The notes beneath the pieces were generated by a model. That model had not been told where the DNA came from. It saw only the letters and a program-made list of their open reading frames with translations, and searched no databases. From Paraburkholderia azotifigens (GTDB lineage: Bacteria; Pseudomonadota; Gammaproteobacteria; Burkholderiales; Burkholderiaceae): DNA of 64,000 bases. This document shows, piece after piece, positions 16,114-24,213 of this stretch. Position 1 is the first letter of the stretch, and each line of letters begins with the position of its first letter. Position numbers and translations under genes: made by a program. Location of the stretch: assembly GCF_007995085.1 (NCBI RefSeq), contig NZ_VOQS01000003.1, positions 1,116,001 to 1,180,000 on the forward strand, read 5' to 3'.

Positions 16114-17346
16114 ATGTCGTTGCATGCACGTGCTTCCCTTACGCTCGGCAAAGTCGCCGCAGCGCTCGCGTTTGCAGGTCTTGCCCTATCGGCGCACGCC
16201 GACACGGTGCGTGTGACGGTCGCGCATTACAGCGACGCGACGGCGCCGTACTTCGAGAAAATGGCCCGCCAGTTCGAGAAGGCCAACCCCGGCACCACGA
16301 TCAAGATCGAAGACGTGAACTGGGACACGCTGCAACAGAAGCTGCAAACGGATATCTCGGGCAACGCCAACGCCGACCTCGCGATCGTCGGCACGCGCTG
16401 GCTGCTCGACTTCGTGAAGGACGACGTCGCCGAACCGCTCGACGGCTATATGGACGCGAACTTCAAGAACCGCTTCATCGCGCCGTTCCTCGCGCCGGGC
16501 CAGATCAACGGCAAGACGTACGGCCTGCCCATCGCCGCATCGGCGCGCGCGCTGTACTACAACAAGGATCTGCTCGCGAGCGTCGGCTATCCGAACGGGC
16601 CGAAGACGTGGAACGACGTGATCGACGCATCGAAGAAGCTGAAGGCGAAGGGCGTCGCCGGTTTCGGGCTGCAAGGCAAGGAAATCGAAACCGACGTGTA
16701 CTACTACTACGCGCTGTGGACCAACGGCGGCGACGTGCTGAACAAGGAAGGCAAGGCTGGCTTCGATTCGCCCGCAGGCATCAAGGCCGCGACGCTGTAC
16801 AAGTCGATGATCGACCAGGGCCTGACGCAGCAGGGCGTGACGGGCTACAGCCGTGAAGACGTGCAGAACCTCTTCAAGCAGGGCCGCGTCGCGATGATGA
16901 TCTCCGCACCGTTCCTCGCGAAGCAGATCAAGAAGGAAGCGCCGAACCTGAAATACGGCATCGATCCGCTGCCGGTCGGTACGACGGGCGCGACGTACGC
17001 CGTCACCGATTCGATCGTGATGTTCAAGAACTCGAAGGTGAAGAAGGACGCGTGGAAGTTCCTCGACTATCTGTTCACGAAGGAGCCGCGCGTCGAGTTC
17101 ACGAGCACGGAAGGCTTCCTGCCGACCACCAAAGCGGAAGCCGCCGATCCCGCGTTCGCCGACGCCGATACGAAGGCGTTCATCGCACTGCTGCCGCAAG
17201 CGCGTTTCGCACCGACGGTGACGGGCTGGGAAGACACCGCGAAGGCCGTGACGAACGCGATGCAGGCCGTGTACCTCGGCAAGGCGAAGCCTGACGAAGC
17301 GCTGAAGCAGGCCGCGAATCAGGCGAACCAGGCGCTGGGTCACTGA
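16114..17346 (+). CDS. Sugar ABC transporter substrate-binding protein (family 1)
   Basis: Periplasmic binding protein of a CUT1 importer, 410 residues. Signal peptide residues 1-27 (ASLTLGKVAAALAFAGLALS, cleavage near AHA-D). Mature protein begins TVRVTVAHYSDATAPYFEKM and has the SBP_bac_1 pattern (VGTRWLLDFVKDDVAEPLDG, LPIAASARALYYNKDLL). Start chosen at ATG 16114 after AGGAGAGACGAA; the frame is open upstream but that sequence is AT-rich promoter DNA. Followed by a 163-bp gap with a hairpin, then the permeases. Confidence 0.93.
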   Translation: MSLHARASLTLGKVAAALAFAGLALSAHADTVRVTVAHYSDATAPYFEKMARQFEKANPGTTIKIEDVNWDTLQQKLQTDISGNANADLAIVGTRWLLDFVKDDVAEPLDGYMDANFKNRFIAPFLAPGQINGKTYGLPIAASARALYYNKDLLASVGYPNGPKTWNDVIDASKKLKAKGVAGFGLQGKEIETDVYYYYALWTNGGDVLNKEGKAGFDSPAGIKAATLYKSMIDQGLTQQGVTGYSREDVQNLFKQGRVAMMISAPFLAKQIKKEAPNLKYGIDPLPVGTTGATYAVTDSIVMFKNSKVKKDAWKFLDYLFTKEPRVEFTSTEGFLPTTKAEAADPAFADADTKAFIALLPQARFAPTVTGWEDTAKAVTNAMQAVYLGKAKPDEALKQAANQANQALGH

Positions 17347-17383
17347 GCCGTTGCTGCCTTGACGATCCGTTAGCGCAGTACCG

Positions 17384-17416
17384 GAAGCCGCATCGATATG
17401 ACGTCGATGCGGCTTC
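17384..17416 (+). terminator. Intercistronic hairpin between binding protein and permeases
   Basis: GAAGCCGCATCGA (17384-17396), 7-nt loop, TCGATGCGGCTTC (17404-17416): a perfect 13-bp stem with no T run after it. In binding-protein operons such stems usually stabilise the upstream mRNA or partly stop transcription, giving excess binding protein over permease. Confidence 0.6.
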
Positions 17417-17509
17417 GTGTTCGATAAGCACGCGGTAAGCGCACGATAAGCGCGCTTCTTTTCACCGAAGCGCTGAGTTGCATCCGGCCCATTCCGTCCT
17501 GAGGGCTTC

Positions 17510-18439
17510 ATGAGTTCCAACGCCCAAGCATCCGTCGACCGAGCGCGTATGAGCCGTTCCATCGCCCCGCGCGCCGCCGCGCCCTGGTGGCTGATCGCGC
17601 CGAGTCTGATCCTCGCGCTGTTCATCATCAGCTATCCGATCTTCAACATCGTGTGGCAGTCGCTGCACGACGTGTCGCGCTTCGGCGCGATCCGCGATTT
17701 CACCGGCCTGAAAAACTTCTACACGGTGTTCGCCGACCCCGTGTTCCTCGATTCGCTGCGCCGGACGGTCGTGTGGACCGCGTGCGTCGTGGGCGGCACC
17801 GTGATCATCTCCGTGCCCGTCGCGCTGGTGCTGAATCAGGATTTCCACGGCCGCGGCATTGCACGCACGATCGTGATGCTGCCGTGGTCGGTGTCGCTGA
17901 CGATGACGGCCGTCGTCTGGCGCTGGGCGTTCAACGACGACTACGGCATGGTCAACGTCACGTTGCAGCGGCTCGGTCTGATCGGCGGTCCGATCCATTG
18001 GCTCGCGACGCCCGAGCTGGCGTTTCCCGTCGAGATCGCGGTCGGCATTCTCGTGTCGGTTCCGTTCACGGTGACGATTCTGCTGGGCGGGCTGTCGTCC
18101 GTGCCCGGCGATATCTACGAGGCCGCGCGCATCGACGGCGCGAGTTCGTGGCAACAGTTCCGCCAGCTGACGCTGCCTTTGCTGCGTCCGTTCGTGAACA
18201 TGGCGATCCTGCTGAACGTAATCTATGTATTCAACTCGTTCCCGATCATCTGGGTGATGACGCAGGGCGGTCCCGACAACGGCACGCATATTCTCGTCAC
18301 GTACCTGTACGAACTCGGCTTCAGGCTCGGACGTCCCGGTCAGGCCGCGGCCGTGTCGCTCGTCATGCTCATCATGCTGTTCGTGTTTTCGGTGCTCTAT
18401 TTGCGCGTGCAGCCGTCGAAGGAAGGAGAGCCCGCATGA
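17510..18439 (+). CDS. Sugar ABC transporter permease (MalF type)
   Basis: Inner-membrane permease, 309 residues with six likely membrane segments (first WWLIAPSLILALFIISYPIF). The EAA loop that docks the ATPase reads EAARIDGASSWQQFRQLTLP near residue 205. MalF-type because it precedes a MalG-like partner and lacks the short C-terminal tail of that class. Start has GAGGG upstream. The stop overlaps the next permease start as ATGA. Confidence 0.93.
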   Translation: MSSNAQASVDRARMSRSIAPRAAAPWWLIAPSLILALFIISYPIFNIVWQSLHDVSRFGAIRDFTGLKNFYTVFADPVFLDSLRRTVVWTACVVGGTVIISVPVALVLNQDFHGRGIARTIVMLPWSVSLTMTAVVWRWAFNDDYGMVNVTLQRLGLIGGPIHWLATPELAFPVEIAVGILVSVPFTVTILLGGLSSVPGDIYEAARIDGASSWQQFRQLTLPLLRPFVNMAILLNVIYVFNSFPIIWVMTQGGPDNGTHILVTYLYELGFRLGRPGQAAAVSLVMLIMLFVFSVLYLRVQPSKEGEPA

Positions 18440-19281
18440 ACGCGAAAATGAAACGCACCGTGTGGTGCTGGCTCGCGCTGTCGCCGCTCATCGTGGTCGT
18501 GCTGTTTCCGTTCGCCGTGATGCTGTTCACGGCCTTGAAGCCCGCGCAGGAAGTGTTCATCTATCCCGCGCGCTGGCTGCCCGTGCATTGGCAATGGCAG
18601 AATTTCGCCGACATGTGGACGGCCGCGAACTTCGGCGTCGCATTGCGCAACAGCACGGTGATCAGCCTGCTTTCGACGGCGCTCGCGCTCGCCGTCAGCC
18701 TGCCCGCCGCGTACGCGCTCGCGCGCTTTCCGTTTCGCGGACGCGGGCTGTACCGCCAGTTTCTGCTCGTCACGCAGATGCTCTCGCCGATTCTGCTGGT
18801 GGTCGGCCTGTTCCGCCTCGCCGCGATGATTCCGTATGGCGACGGCAATCTCGTCGATTCGAAGATCGGCGTGATCGTGTCGTACGCGGCGTTCAATATC
18901 GCGTTTGCCGTGTGGATGCTGTCGTCGTATTTCGCCACCGTGCCGCGCGATCTGGAAGAGTCGGCGTGGCTCGAAGGATGCAGCCGCACGCGCGCGGTGT
19001 TCAAGGTGTTCCTGCCGCTCGCCGTGCCCGCCATCGTCGTGACGGCGATCTTCACGTTCATCAACGCGTGGAATGAGTTCGCCGTCGTCTATACGCTGAT
19101 CCGCTCGCCCGAAAACAAGACGCTCACCGTGCAGGTCACCGATATGGTCGCGGGCAAGTACGTCGTCGAATGGCATCTGGTGATGGCCGCGACGCTGTGC
19201 GCGACACTGCCCGTGTCCATCGTGTTCGCGTGGCTGCAGCGTTATCTGGTGAAAGGCCTCGCGCTCGGCGCGGTCAAATAA
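18436..19281 (+). CDS. Sugar ABC transporter permease (MalG type)
   Basis: Second permease of the CUT1 importer, 281 residues. EAA loop EESAWLEGCSRTRAVFKVFL near residue 175, then FTFINAWNEFAVVYTLI and the MalG-like end LQRYLVKGLALGAVK. Start ATG 18436 is coupled by ATGA to the MalF-type gene and has AAGGAGAG upstream. With the binding protein and the ATPase on the other strand it completes one importer. Confidence 0.93.
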   Translation: MNAKMKRTVWCWLALSPLIVVVLFPFAVMLFTALKPAQEVFIYPARWLPVHWQWQNFADMWTAANFGVALRNSTVISLLSTALALAVSLPAAYALARFPFRGRGLYRQFLLVTQMLSPILLVVGLFRLAAMIPYGDGNLVDSKIGVIVSYAAFNIAFAVWMLSSYFATVPRDLEESAWLEGCSRTRAVFKVFLPLAVPAIVVTAIFTFINAWNEFAVVYTLIRSPENKTLTVQVTDMVAGKYVVEWHLVMAATLCATLPVSIVFAWLQRYLVKGLALGAVK

Positions 19282-19328
19282 TCTGTTCTGCGCGCCTTCC
19301 AAAGTGGTTACCTGAAAATACTCGAAAT

Positions 19329-19347
19329 TGGCCATTTAACATGGCCA
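19329..19347. promoter_or_regulatory. Inverted repeat upstream of AhpD-like gene
   Basis: TGGCCAT, 5-bp spacer, ATGGCCA: a perfect 7-5-7 dyad lying 61 bp before the AhpD-like start codon. Size and place fit a dimeric repressor or activator site. No regulator gene is adjacent. Confidence 0.45.
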
Positions 19348-19407
19348 GTTTCGCGCCTAATCTTCGTGTGTCGCGCAAGCAAAGCGCAGCTCACTGAGGA
19401 TACCGTC

Positions 19408-19845
19408 ATGGAACAACGTCTCGACTTCTACAAAGCGAACCCGCATGCGATCAAGGCGCTGCTCGCGCTCGAAGAACGCATCAACAAGAGCGACCTCGAA
19501 AGATCGCTGACGGATCTGGTGCGCCTGCGCGCATCGCAGATCAACGGTTGCGCGTTCTGCGTCGACATGCACACCGCCGATGCGCGCAAGGGCGGAGAAA
19601 CCGACCGCCGTCTGGCGACGGTCGTCGTATGGCGCGAAACGCCTTTCTTCACGGCTCGCGAGCGCGCGGCGCTGGAATGGACGGAAGCCGTGACGCTGAT
19701 TTCCCAAGATCATGTGCCCGACGCTGTGTGGGAAGCCGTCAAGCCGCATTTCAGCGAAGCCGAGCTGGTCGATCTGACGCTGCTGGTTTCGGCGATCAAT
19801 GCATGGAACCGCTTTGCGATTTCGTTCCGGAAGACGCCGGCGTAG
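19408..19845 (+). CDS. AhpD-like carboxymuconolactone decarboxylase family protein
   Basis: Alkylhydroperoxidase-fold protein of 145 residues. The redox motif is C48-A-F-C51 followed by His55 (NGCAFCVDMHTADARKGG), as in the peroxidase-type AhpD-related proteins that reduce peroxides with thiol cofactors. Start ATG 19408 has GAGGA upstream; the frame extends 14 codons further without a ribosome site. A single-gene unit with its own dyad upstream and a rho-independent terminator downstream. Confidence 0.9.
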   Translation: MEQRLDFYKANPHAIKALLALEERINKSDLERSLTDLVRLRASQINGCAFCVDMHTADARKGGETDRRLATVVVWRETPFFTARERAALEWTEAVTLISQDHVPDAVWEAVKPHFSEAELVDLTLLVSAINAWNRFAISFRKTPA

Positions 19846-19877
19846 TGCGGTGTTCGCGTAGCACGTGCTGTGTGAAG

Positions 19878-19906
19878 AAAGCGGGCGATGTCCGCTTTTT
19901 TGTTTT
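19878..19906 (+). terminator. Rho-independent terminator after AhpD-like gene
   Basis: AAAGCGG (19878-19884), 7-nt loop, CCGCTTT (19892-19898) followed by TTTGTTTT. It lies 33 bp after the stop codon. Confidence 0.75.
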
Positions 19907-20104
19907 CAACGACGGCGGCGAGCGTCAGCAAGGCGACGAAAACATGCACGGGAATCACGGCATCGTGCGAGCGGCAGTCGTACTCACGACGCTGCGCGAG
20001 CGTAATGCCGCTTGCAGTGCGCTTTCATTTTCCACGAGTCCGTGAACCTGCATTTCGCATGCGTTGGCGCTATGCTAATGGGTCCATTCAACAGGAACAC
20101 ACTC

Positions 20105-20815
20105 ATGAACACGACGACGGGATCCATGGTCACTTTTAGCCGCCCGGACGGCAAAGAATTGCAAGGTTATCTCGCGGCGCCCGAGAAAACGGAGGGCGCG
20201 CCAGCGGTGGTCGTCATTCAGGAATGGTGGGGCTTGAATGACCAGATTCGCGGTGTCGCGGATCGTCTCGCGGCGGCCGGTTACTTCGCGCTCGTGCCCG
20301 ATCTGTATCGCGGCAAATCGACGGTCGAAGAAGAGGAAGCCCATCATCTGATGGATGGCCTCGACTTCGGCGATGCCGCATCGCAGGACATTCGCGGCGC
20401 CGTCCAGTACCTCAAGCAGCGCTCGGGCCGCGTGGCCGTGATGGGCTATTGCATGGGCGGCGCGCTGACCTTCCTCACGCTATGTCAGAGCCCGGAGGTT
20501 TCGGCGGGTGTCGTGTTCTACGGCTTCCCCCCGCTCGAATACATCGATGCGTCGAAGATCAAGGTTCCCGTGCTCGCGCATTGGGGCACGCAGGACGCGT
20601 TCTTCGCAGCCGCGACGGTGGACACGCTGGAATCGAAACTGCGCGAAGCGAATGTCGACGCCGAGTTCCATCGCTATCTCGCGCACCATGCGTTCGCAAA
20701 CGAAACAGCCGTCGGCCCGAGCCGCATCGCCGGCACGCAGTATGATCCCGTCTGGTCGCAAATGGCCTGGGACCGCACGCTGACGTTCTTCGGGCGCAGG
20801 CTTTGGGACAAGTAA
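20105..20815 (+). CDS. Dienelactone hydrolase family protein
   Basis: Alpha/beta-hydrolase of 236 residues. The triad of dienelactone hydrolases is visible: Cys in MGYCMGGALTFL (about 118), Asp in HWGTQDAFFAA (about 168) and His in LAHHAFANE (about 199). The oxyanion region VVVIQEWWGLNDQIR is typical. Start ATG 20105 follows AGGA; the frame is open earlier but with no better site. Single gene, convergent with the YoaK-type gene (21-bp gap). Natural substrate unknown; members open cyclic lactones or esters. Confidence 0.9.
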   Translation: MNTTTGSMVTFSRPDGKELQGYLAAPEKTEGAPAVVVIQEWWGLNDQIRGVADRLAAAGYFALVPDLYRGKSTVEEEEAHHLMDGLDFGDAASQDIRGAVQYLKQRSGRVAVMGYCMGGALTFLTLCQSPEVSAGVVFYGFPPLEYIDASKIKVPVLAHWGTQDAFFAAATVDTLESKLREANVDAEFHRYLAHHAFANETAVGPSRIAGTQYDPVWSQMAWDRTLTFFGRRLWDK

Positions 20816-20836
20816 GCGGGTAACGGCAGCGCCAGC

Positions 20837-21595
20837 TCAACGCCCGCGCCGCGGATACCGCAACAGATCGTCCGCAACGGGCACGGCCGCCAGCACGAGC
20901 AACAGCGCCGCCAGCGGCACCGTCGCGACAAAGCCGACCTGCTTGAACGCGATCGCGCCGCCCAGTCCGCCCGCCAGAAACATCCCCAGCAGCGAAGCGA
21001 GCAGACCGAGCCGGCGCATATCGGCGCCGACATAACCCGCTTCCGTCGACGCGACGCCCCGGTTCCAGTACAAGCCCTTGCCGATTTCGATGCCGATATC
21101 CGTGACGAGTCCCGTCACGTGCGTGGTGCGGATTTCCGCCTTCGATATCTTGGTGATCATCGCGTTCTGCAGGCCCATCACGTAGCACAGCAGCGTGACC
21201 GTGGTGGGGATGAACAGCAAACGATGTTGCTCGAGATTCGCGCCGAGGATGCCGAAGCACAGCAGCAGCAGTCCTTCGAGCATGAGCGGCATCGCAAACA
21301 CGCTATGCGTGCCCATGCGCCGGCCCCAGTTGATCAGAATGGCCGAACTCGCCGCGCCGGCGAGAAACGCGAAGATCGAACTCGCCGCCGACAGCACGAA
21401 TGCGAGGTTGCCGAGCGCGAGGTTGTCGGCGAGCGACGACACCATGCCCGACATGTGCGACGTGTACTGACCGATCGCGAGGAAGCCGCCGGCGTTCGCA
21501 GCGCCCGCGATGCCCGCGAGCGCCAGACCTAGCCTCCGGTTGGCGGCGTCGGTGCGAGCGGCCGAGGTAAAGCCGCGAAGATAGTCGACGGGCAC
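20837..21595 (-). CDS. YoaK family (DUF1275) membrane protein
   Basis: Integral membrane protein, 252 residues from the preferred GTG start (VPVDYLRGFTSAARTDAANR). Family features: LALAGIAGAANAGGFLAIGQ, YTSHMSGMVSSLADNLALGN and VMGLQNAMITKISKAEIRTT with THVTG. Six or seven membrane segments. The frame is open 60 codons upstream, but that part is low in hydrophobicity and not family-like; the GTG lacks a strong ribosome site, so the start is uncertain. Function of the family is unknown. Confidence 0.85.
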   Translation of the reverse strand: MPVDYLRGFTSAARTDAANRRLGLALAGIAGAANAGGFLAIGQYTSHMSGMVSSLADNLALGNLAFVLSAASSIFAFLAGAASSAILINWGRRMGTHSVFAMPLMLEGLLLLCFGILGANLEQHRLLFIPTTVTLLCYVMGLQNAMITKISKAEIRTTHVTGLVTDIGIEIGKGLYWNRGVASTEAGYVGADMRRLGLLASLLGMFLAGGLGGAIAFKQVGFVATVPLAALLLVLAAVPVADDLLRYPRRGR

Positions 21596-21780
21596 GATGA
21601 TGGCTGCAAAAGAAGGGAATGACGTCAATCCTACCTTCAAATCGCTTGTATCTCGTTTTTGATCGGCGACAGTTGCCTGCGTTGATTTGTCGCAGGCAAC
21701 GGCTGCCGATGCGTGGCGAGCGTGCCCGTCACGCCCGCAAGTTCGCGATGGCGCGAACCTGCGGGCATCCAGCACACCGA

Positions 21781-22227
21781 TCAGTCCTGATAGTGGTGCT
21801 TGTGTTTGCGCTTGCGATAGCCGTGCGAATAGTCGTGCGAATAGTCGTCGGCGTACGAGTTCGAGCGCGAGATATTGCCGCCCAGCGCCGAGCCTGCGCC
21901 GCCGCCGAGCGCCGCGCCGACCAGACCGCCTCCGCGGCCGCCCATCGCGTTGCCGGCTGCCGTGCCCGCACCGCCGCCCAGCGCGCCGCCGATGATCGCG
22001 CCCGTGCGCTCGCGGCGGTTCGACGTCACCGCACCGCCCGCGCCGCCGCCGACGGCACCGCCGATCACGGCGCCCGTGCTGCCGCCTACCGCGCCGCCCA
22101 GTGCGGCACCCGCCACACCGCCGAGCGCGCCGCCAAGCGCATTGTTCATATCGCCGGCCAGCGCCGGCAATGACGTCGCAGCCGTCAGCGCTGCAATGGC
22201 CACCATCTGAATGATTCGCTTCGACAT
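21781..22227 (-). CDS. Exported glycine-zipper protein
   Basis: Small secreted or outer-membrane-associated protein, 148 residues. Signal peptide MSKRIIQMVAIAALTAATSL with cleavage near PALAG. The mature part is built from glycine-rich repeats of the type GGALGGVAGAALGG and GGAVGGGAGGAV, typical of glycine-zipper domains that pack in membranes. It ends in a His/Tyr/Lys-rich tail (YRKRKHKHHYQD). ATG 22227 has only a weak ribosome site. Abundant in Burkholderiaceae; role unknown, perhaps envelope stability. Confidence 0.8.
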   Translation of the reverse strand: MSKRIIQMVAIAALTAATSLPALAGDMNNALGGALGGVAGAALGGAVGGSTGAVIGGAVGGGAGGAVTSNRRERTGAIIGGALGGGAGTAAGNAMGGRGGGLVGAALGGGAGSALGGNISRSNSYADDYSHDYSHGYRKRKHKHHYQD

Positions 22228-22417
22228 AGTCAGGTATGTAGTTTTGAGACGGCGCCGAGTATAACCGGCCATCTGAAAGGCTCTAGTAACGACGCCCCGT
22301 GTTGCCGGTAAGAGGTGTAACAATTTCCGGCGACGATCGGTCGTAACGCCCGACAGACAAGGCGCGCGCGGCTTTTGACCCGCTCTTGCGGATCGCGGCA
22401 CACACTGTTTCGCGCGT

Positions 22418-23233
22418 TTAACGTTGTGCAGTAACGACGTGCGCTTGAAGTTTGCCGTCGATTGCGCTATCGCCGAAACGCGCCCGGATCGCCGCTGCGC
22501 ACACCGACGTAGCCTCGTCGAGCGTCGCGCCCTGACGGGCCTCGATTTCGCCGCGCAGCGGCGTGCCCTGGCAGAAGGCCATCGCCGCGAGATCGGCGGA
22601 TTCGGCGTGGCCGCGCTTTGCAACCGTCTCGATGTCCAGCTGATCGCGGAAGCCGCCATTCGCGAGGTCGCGCGCGACGACGCGGGTATCGCTATATCCA
22701 TGCGGGACGCGCTGCATGAAGCGCGGCGGGTCCGTTGGATAGAGCGTGTCGAGCGCGGCCGAAACCGTCTCCGTCACCGTGTTCTCTTCGATGCGATCCC
22801 AGACGTTGAACAACAGCACCCCGCCGCTTCGAAGCACGCGCCGCATTTCCGAATAGGCGTGCGGCCTGTCGGGGAAAAACATCGCGCCGAACTGGCAGAC
22901 GACGAGATCGAAGCTGCCCTCGTCGAACGGAAGTTGCATGGCGTCGGCCTGCTGCCACGTCACCCGTCTGCTTGCGCCGGACTGCGCGGCGCGGTCGAGC
23001 ATCGCCTGGTTGAGATCGGTCGCGACGATTTCGACATGCGGCGGCAGCACGTCCGCCATCGCCCGCGTGACGACGCCCGTGCCCGCCGCAATCTCCAGCA
23101 CACGCGTCGCCCTGATCGATCCAAGCCGGCTGCCGAGATCGCGTGCATATGGCTCGAAGAGCATAGGCACGAGATAGCGTTCGTAGATTTCCGGAATCGA
23201 ACCGGTAAAGCCTGTGTCGTTGGACGTGTTCAT
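22418..23233 (-). CDS. Class I SAM-dependent methyltransferase (UbiE/Methyltransf_11 type)
   Basis: Methyltransferase of 271 residues. Motif I VLEIAAGTGVVTRAM near residue 48, acidic end of strand 2 in VEIVATDLNQAML, post-I DAMQLPFDEGSFDLVVCQFG near 100, and motif III region EMRRVLRSGGVLLFNVWD. Substrate cannot be predicted. Divergent from the ArsR/SRPBCC pair with a 124-bp gap, and possibly under the same ArsR operator. Confidence 0.88.
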   Translation of the reverse strand: MNTSNDTGFTGSIPEIYERYLVPMLFEPYARDLGSRLGSIRATRVLEIAAGTGVVTRAMADVLPPHVEIVATDLNQAMLDRAAQSGASRRVTWQQADAMQLPFDEGSFDLVVCQFGAMFFPDRPHAYSEMRRVLRSGGVLLFNVWDRIEENTVTETVSAALDTLYPTDPPRFMQRVPHGYSDTRVVARDLANGGFRDQLDIETVAKRGHAESADLAAMAFCQGTPLRGEIEARQGATLDEATSVCAAAIRARFGDSAIDGKLQAHVVTAQR

Positions 23234-23349
23234 CGAACCCCTCCCGATATCGCGATCACCGATGCAAACAGCTTAGACGAGAGTTTCCGTCGCGACGATC
23301 TTCACTCGCATCGGGTTTGGCCTGCGTTTGGTCCGCGTTTGCTCTATGC

Positions 23350-23365
23350 TTAGCCATATGGCTAA
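23350..23365. promoter_or_regulatory. 16-bp perfect palindrome across the ArsR start codon
   Basis: TTAGCCATATGGCTAA is its own reverse complement and contains the ATG at 23358. ArsR/SmtB dimers bind such short dyads, so self-repression at the start of the gene is likely. There is no clear ribosome site just before this ATG. Confidence 0.55.
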
Positions 23366-23726
23366 CTATCATGTAGCGATAAGCGACGTGTTTCAGGCGC
23401 TGTCCGATCCGACCCGCTGCGCGATCGTCAGCGCGCTCGGCCGTGGGGCGCAGACTGTCTCGGTGCTGGCGCAGCCCTTCGACATGGCGCTGCCCTCGTT
23501 CATGAAACACCTCGCCGTGCTCGAACACAGCGGCCTCATCCGCACGCACAAGACGGGCCGTGCGCGCACGTGCGAGCTGCTGCCCGCGCGGCTGTCGGAA
23601 GCCGAAACGTGGCTCGCCGAACAACGCGCCGTCTGGGAAGCACGCTCGGATCGCATGGTCGAATTCGTCGAACATCTTCACGAGGAGGAGCAGGCTCATG
23701 TCAACCGAACCCGTCGAAAGCGCTGA
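23358..23726 (+). CDS. ArsR-family winged-helix regulator
   Basis: Regulator of 122 residues starting MANYHVAISDVFQALSDPTR. Helix-turn-helix VSVLAQPFDMALPSFMKHLA and wing RTHKTGRARTCELL around residues 35-75; no metal-binding Cys pair, so it belongs to the non-metal subgroup often paired with SRPBCC genes. An in-frame ATG at 23346 is an alternative start. The gene overlaps the SRPBCC gene by 29 bp. Confidence 0.9.
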   Translation: MANYHVAISDVFQALSDPTRCAIVSALGRGAQTVSVLAQPFDMALPSFMKHLAVLEHSGLIRTHKTGRARTCELLPARLSEAETWLAEQRAVWEARSDRMVEFVEHLHEEEQAHVNRTRRKR

Positions 23727-24189
23727 CGCTAACGATCTCGTCATCACGCGCACGCTGCGTGCGCCCGTGAGTGCGCTATGGCGCGCGTGGACCGAACCGG
23801 ATCTGCTGAAGCAATGGTGGTGTCCGAAGCCCTGGACCACGGAAGTCCGAGCGTTCGATCTGCGTGCCGGCGGCGCCTTTCATACCTTCATGCAAGGTCC
23901 GGACGGCGGCGCGAGCGACAATCCTGGCTGCTTTCTCGACATCGTTCCGCATGCGCGCATCGTGTTCACGTCGATGCTCACGGCAGGCTGGCGGCCGAAT
24001 ACGCCGTGGCTCGGCTTCACGGCTGACATCGCGATGTCCGCGCAAGGCGCGGGCAGCCGCTATGTCGCGCGCGTCATGCATCCCGATGCCGCGACGCGCG
24101 AGCGGCATGAACAGCTGGGTTTCTTCGATGGCTGGAACACCTGCATCACCCAGCTCGACGAGTTCGCGCTCACACTCGCGCCGAACTAG
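23698..24189 (+). CDS. SRPBCC (AHSA1/START-like) domain protein
   Basis: Ligand-binding fold protein of 163 residues: ITRTLRAPVSALWRAWTEPD, LLKQWWCPKPWTTEVRAFDL and a C-terminal helix WNTCITQLDEFAL, all standard for the AHSA1 family. Ribosome site GGAGGAG is inside the ArsR gene; the two overlap by 29 bp and are co-expressed. ArsR-AHSA1 pairs are common, the second protein possibly binding the small molecule the first responds to; function here unknown. Confidence 0.9.
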   Translation: MSTEPVESADANDLVITRTLRAPVSALWRAWTEPDLLKQWWCPKPWTTEVRAFDLRAGGAFHTFMQGPDGGASDNPGCFLDIVPHARIVFTSMLTAGWRPNTPWLGFTADIAMSAQGAGSRYVARVMHPDAATRERHEQLGFFDGWNTCITQLDEFALTLAPN

Positions 24190-24213
24190 GCGCGGCCGCC
24201 GGACACGCGGCGC

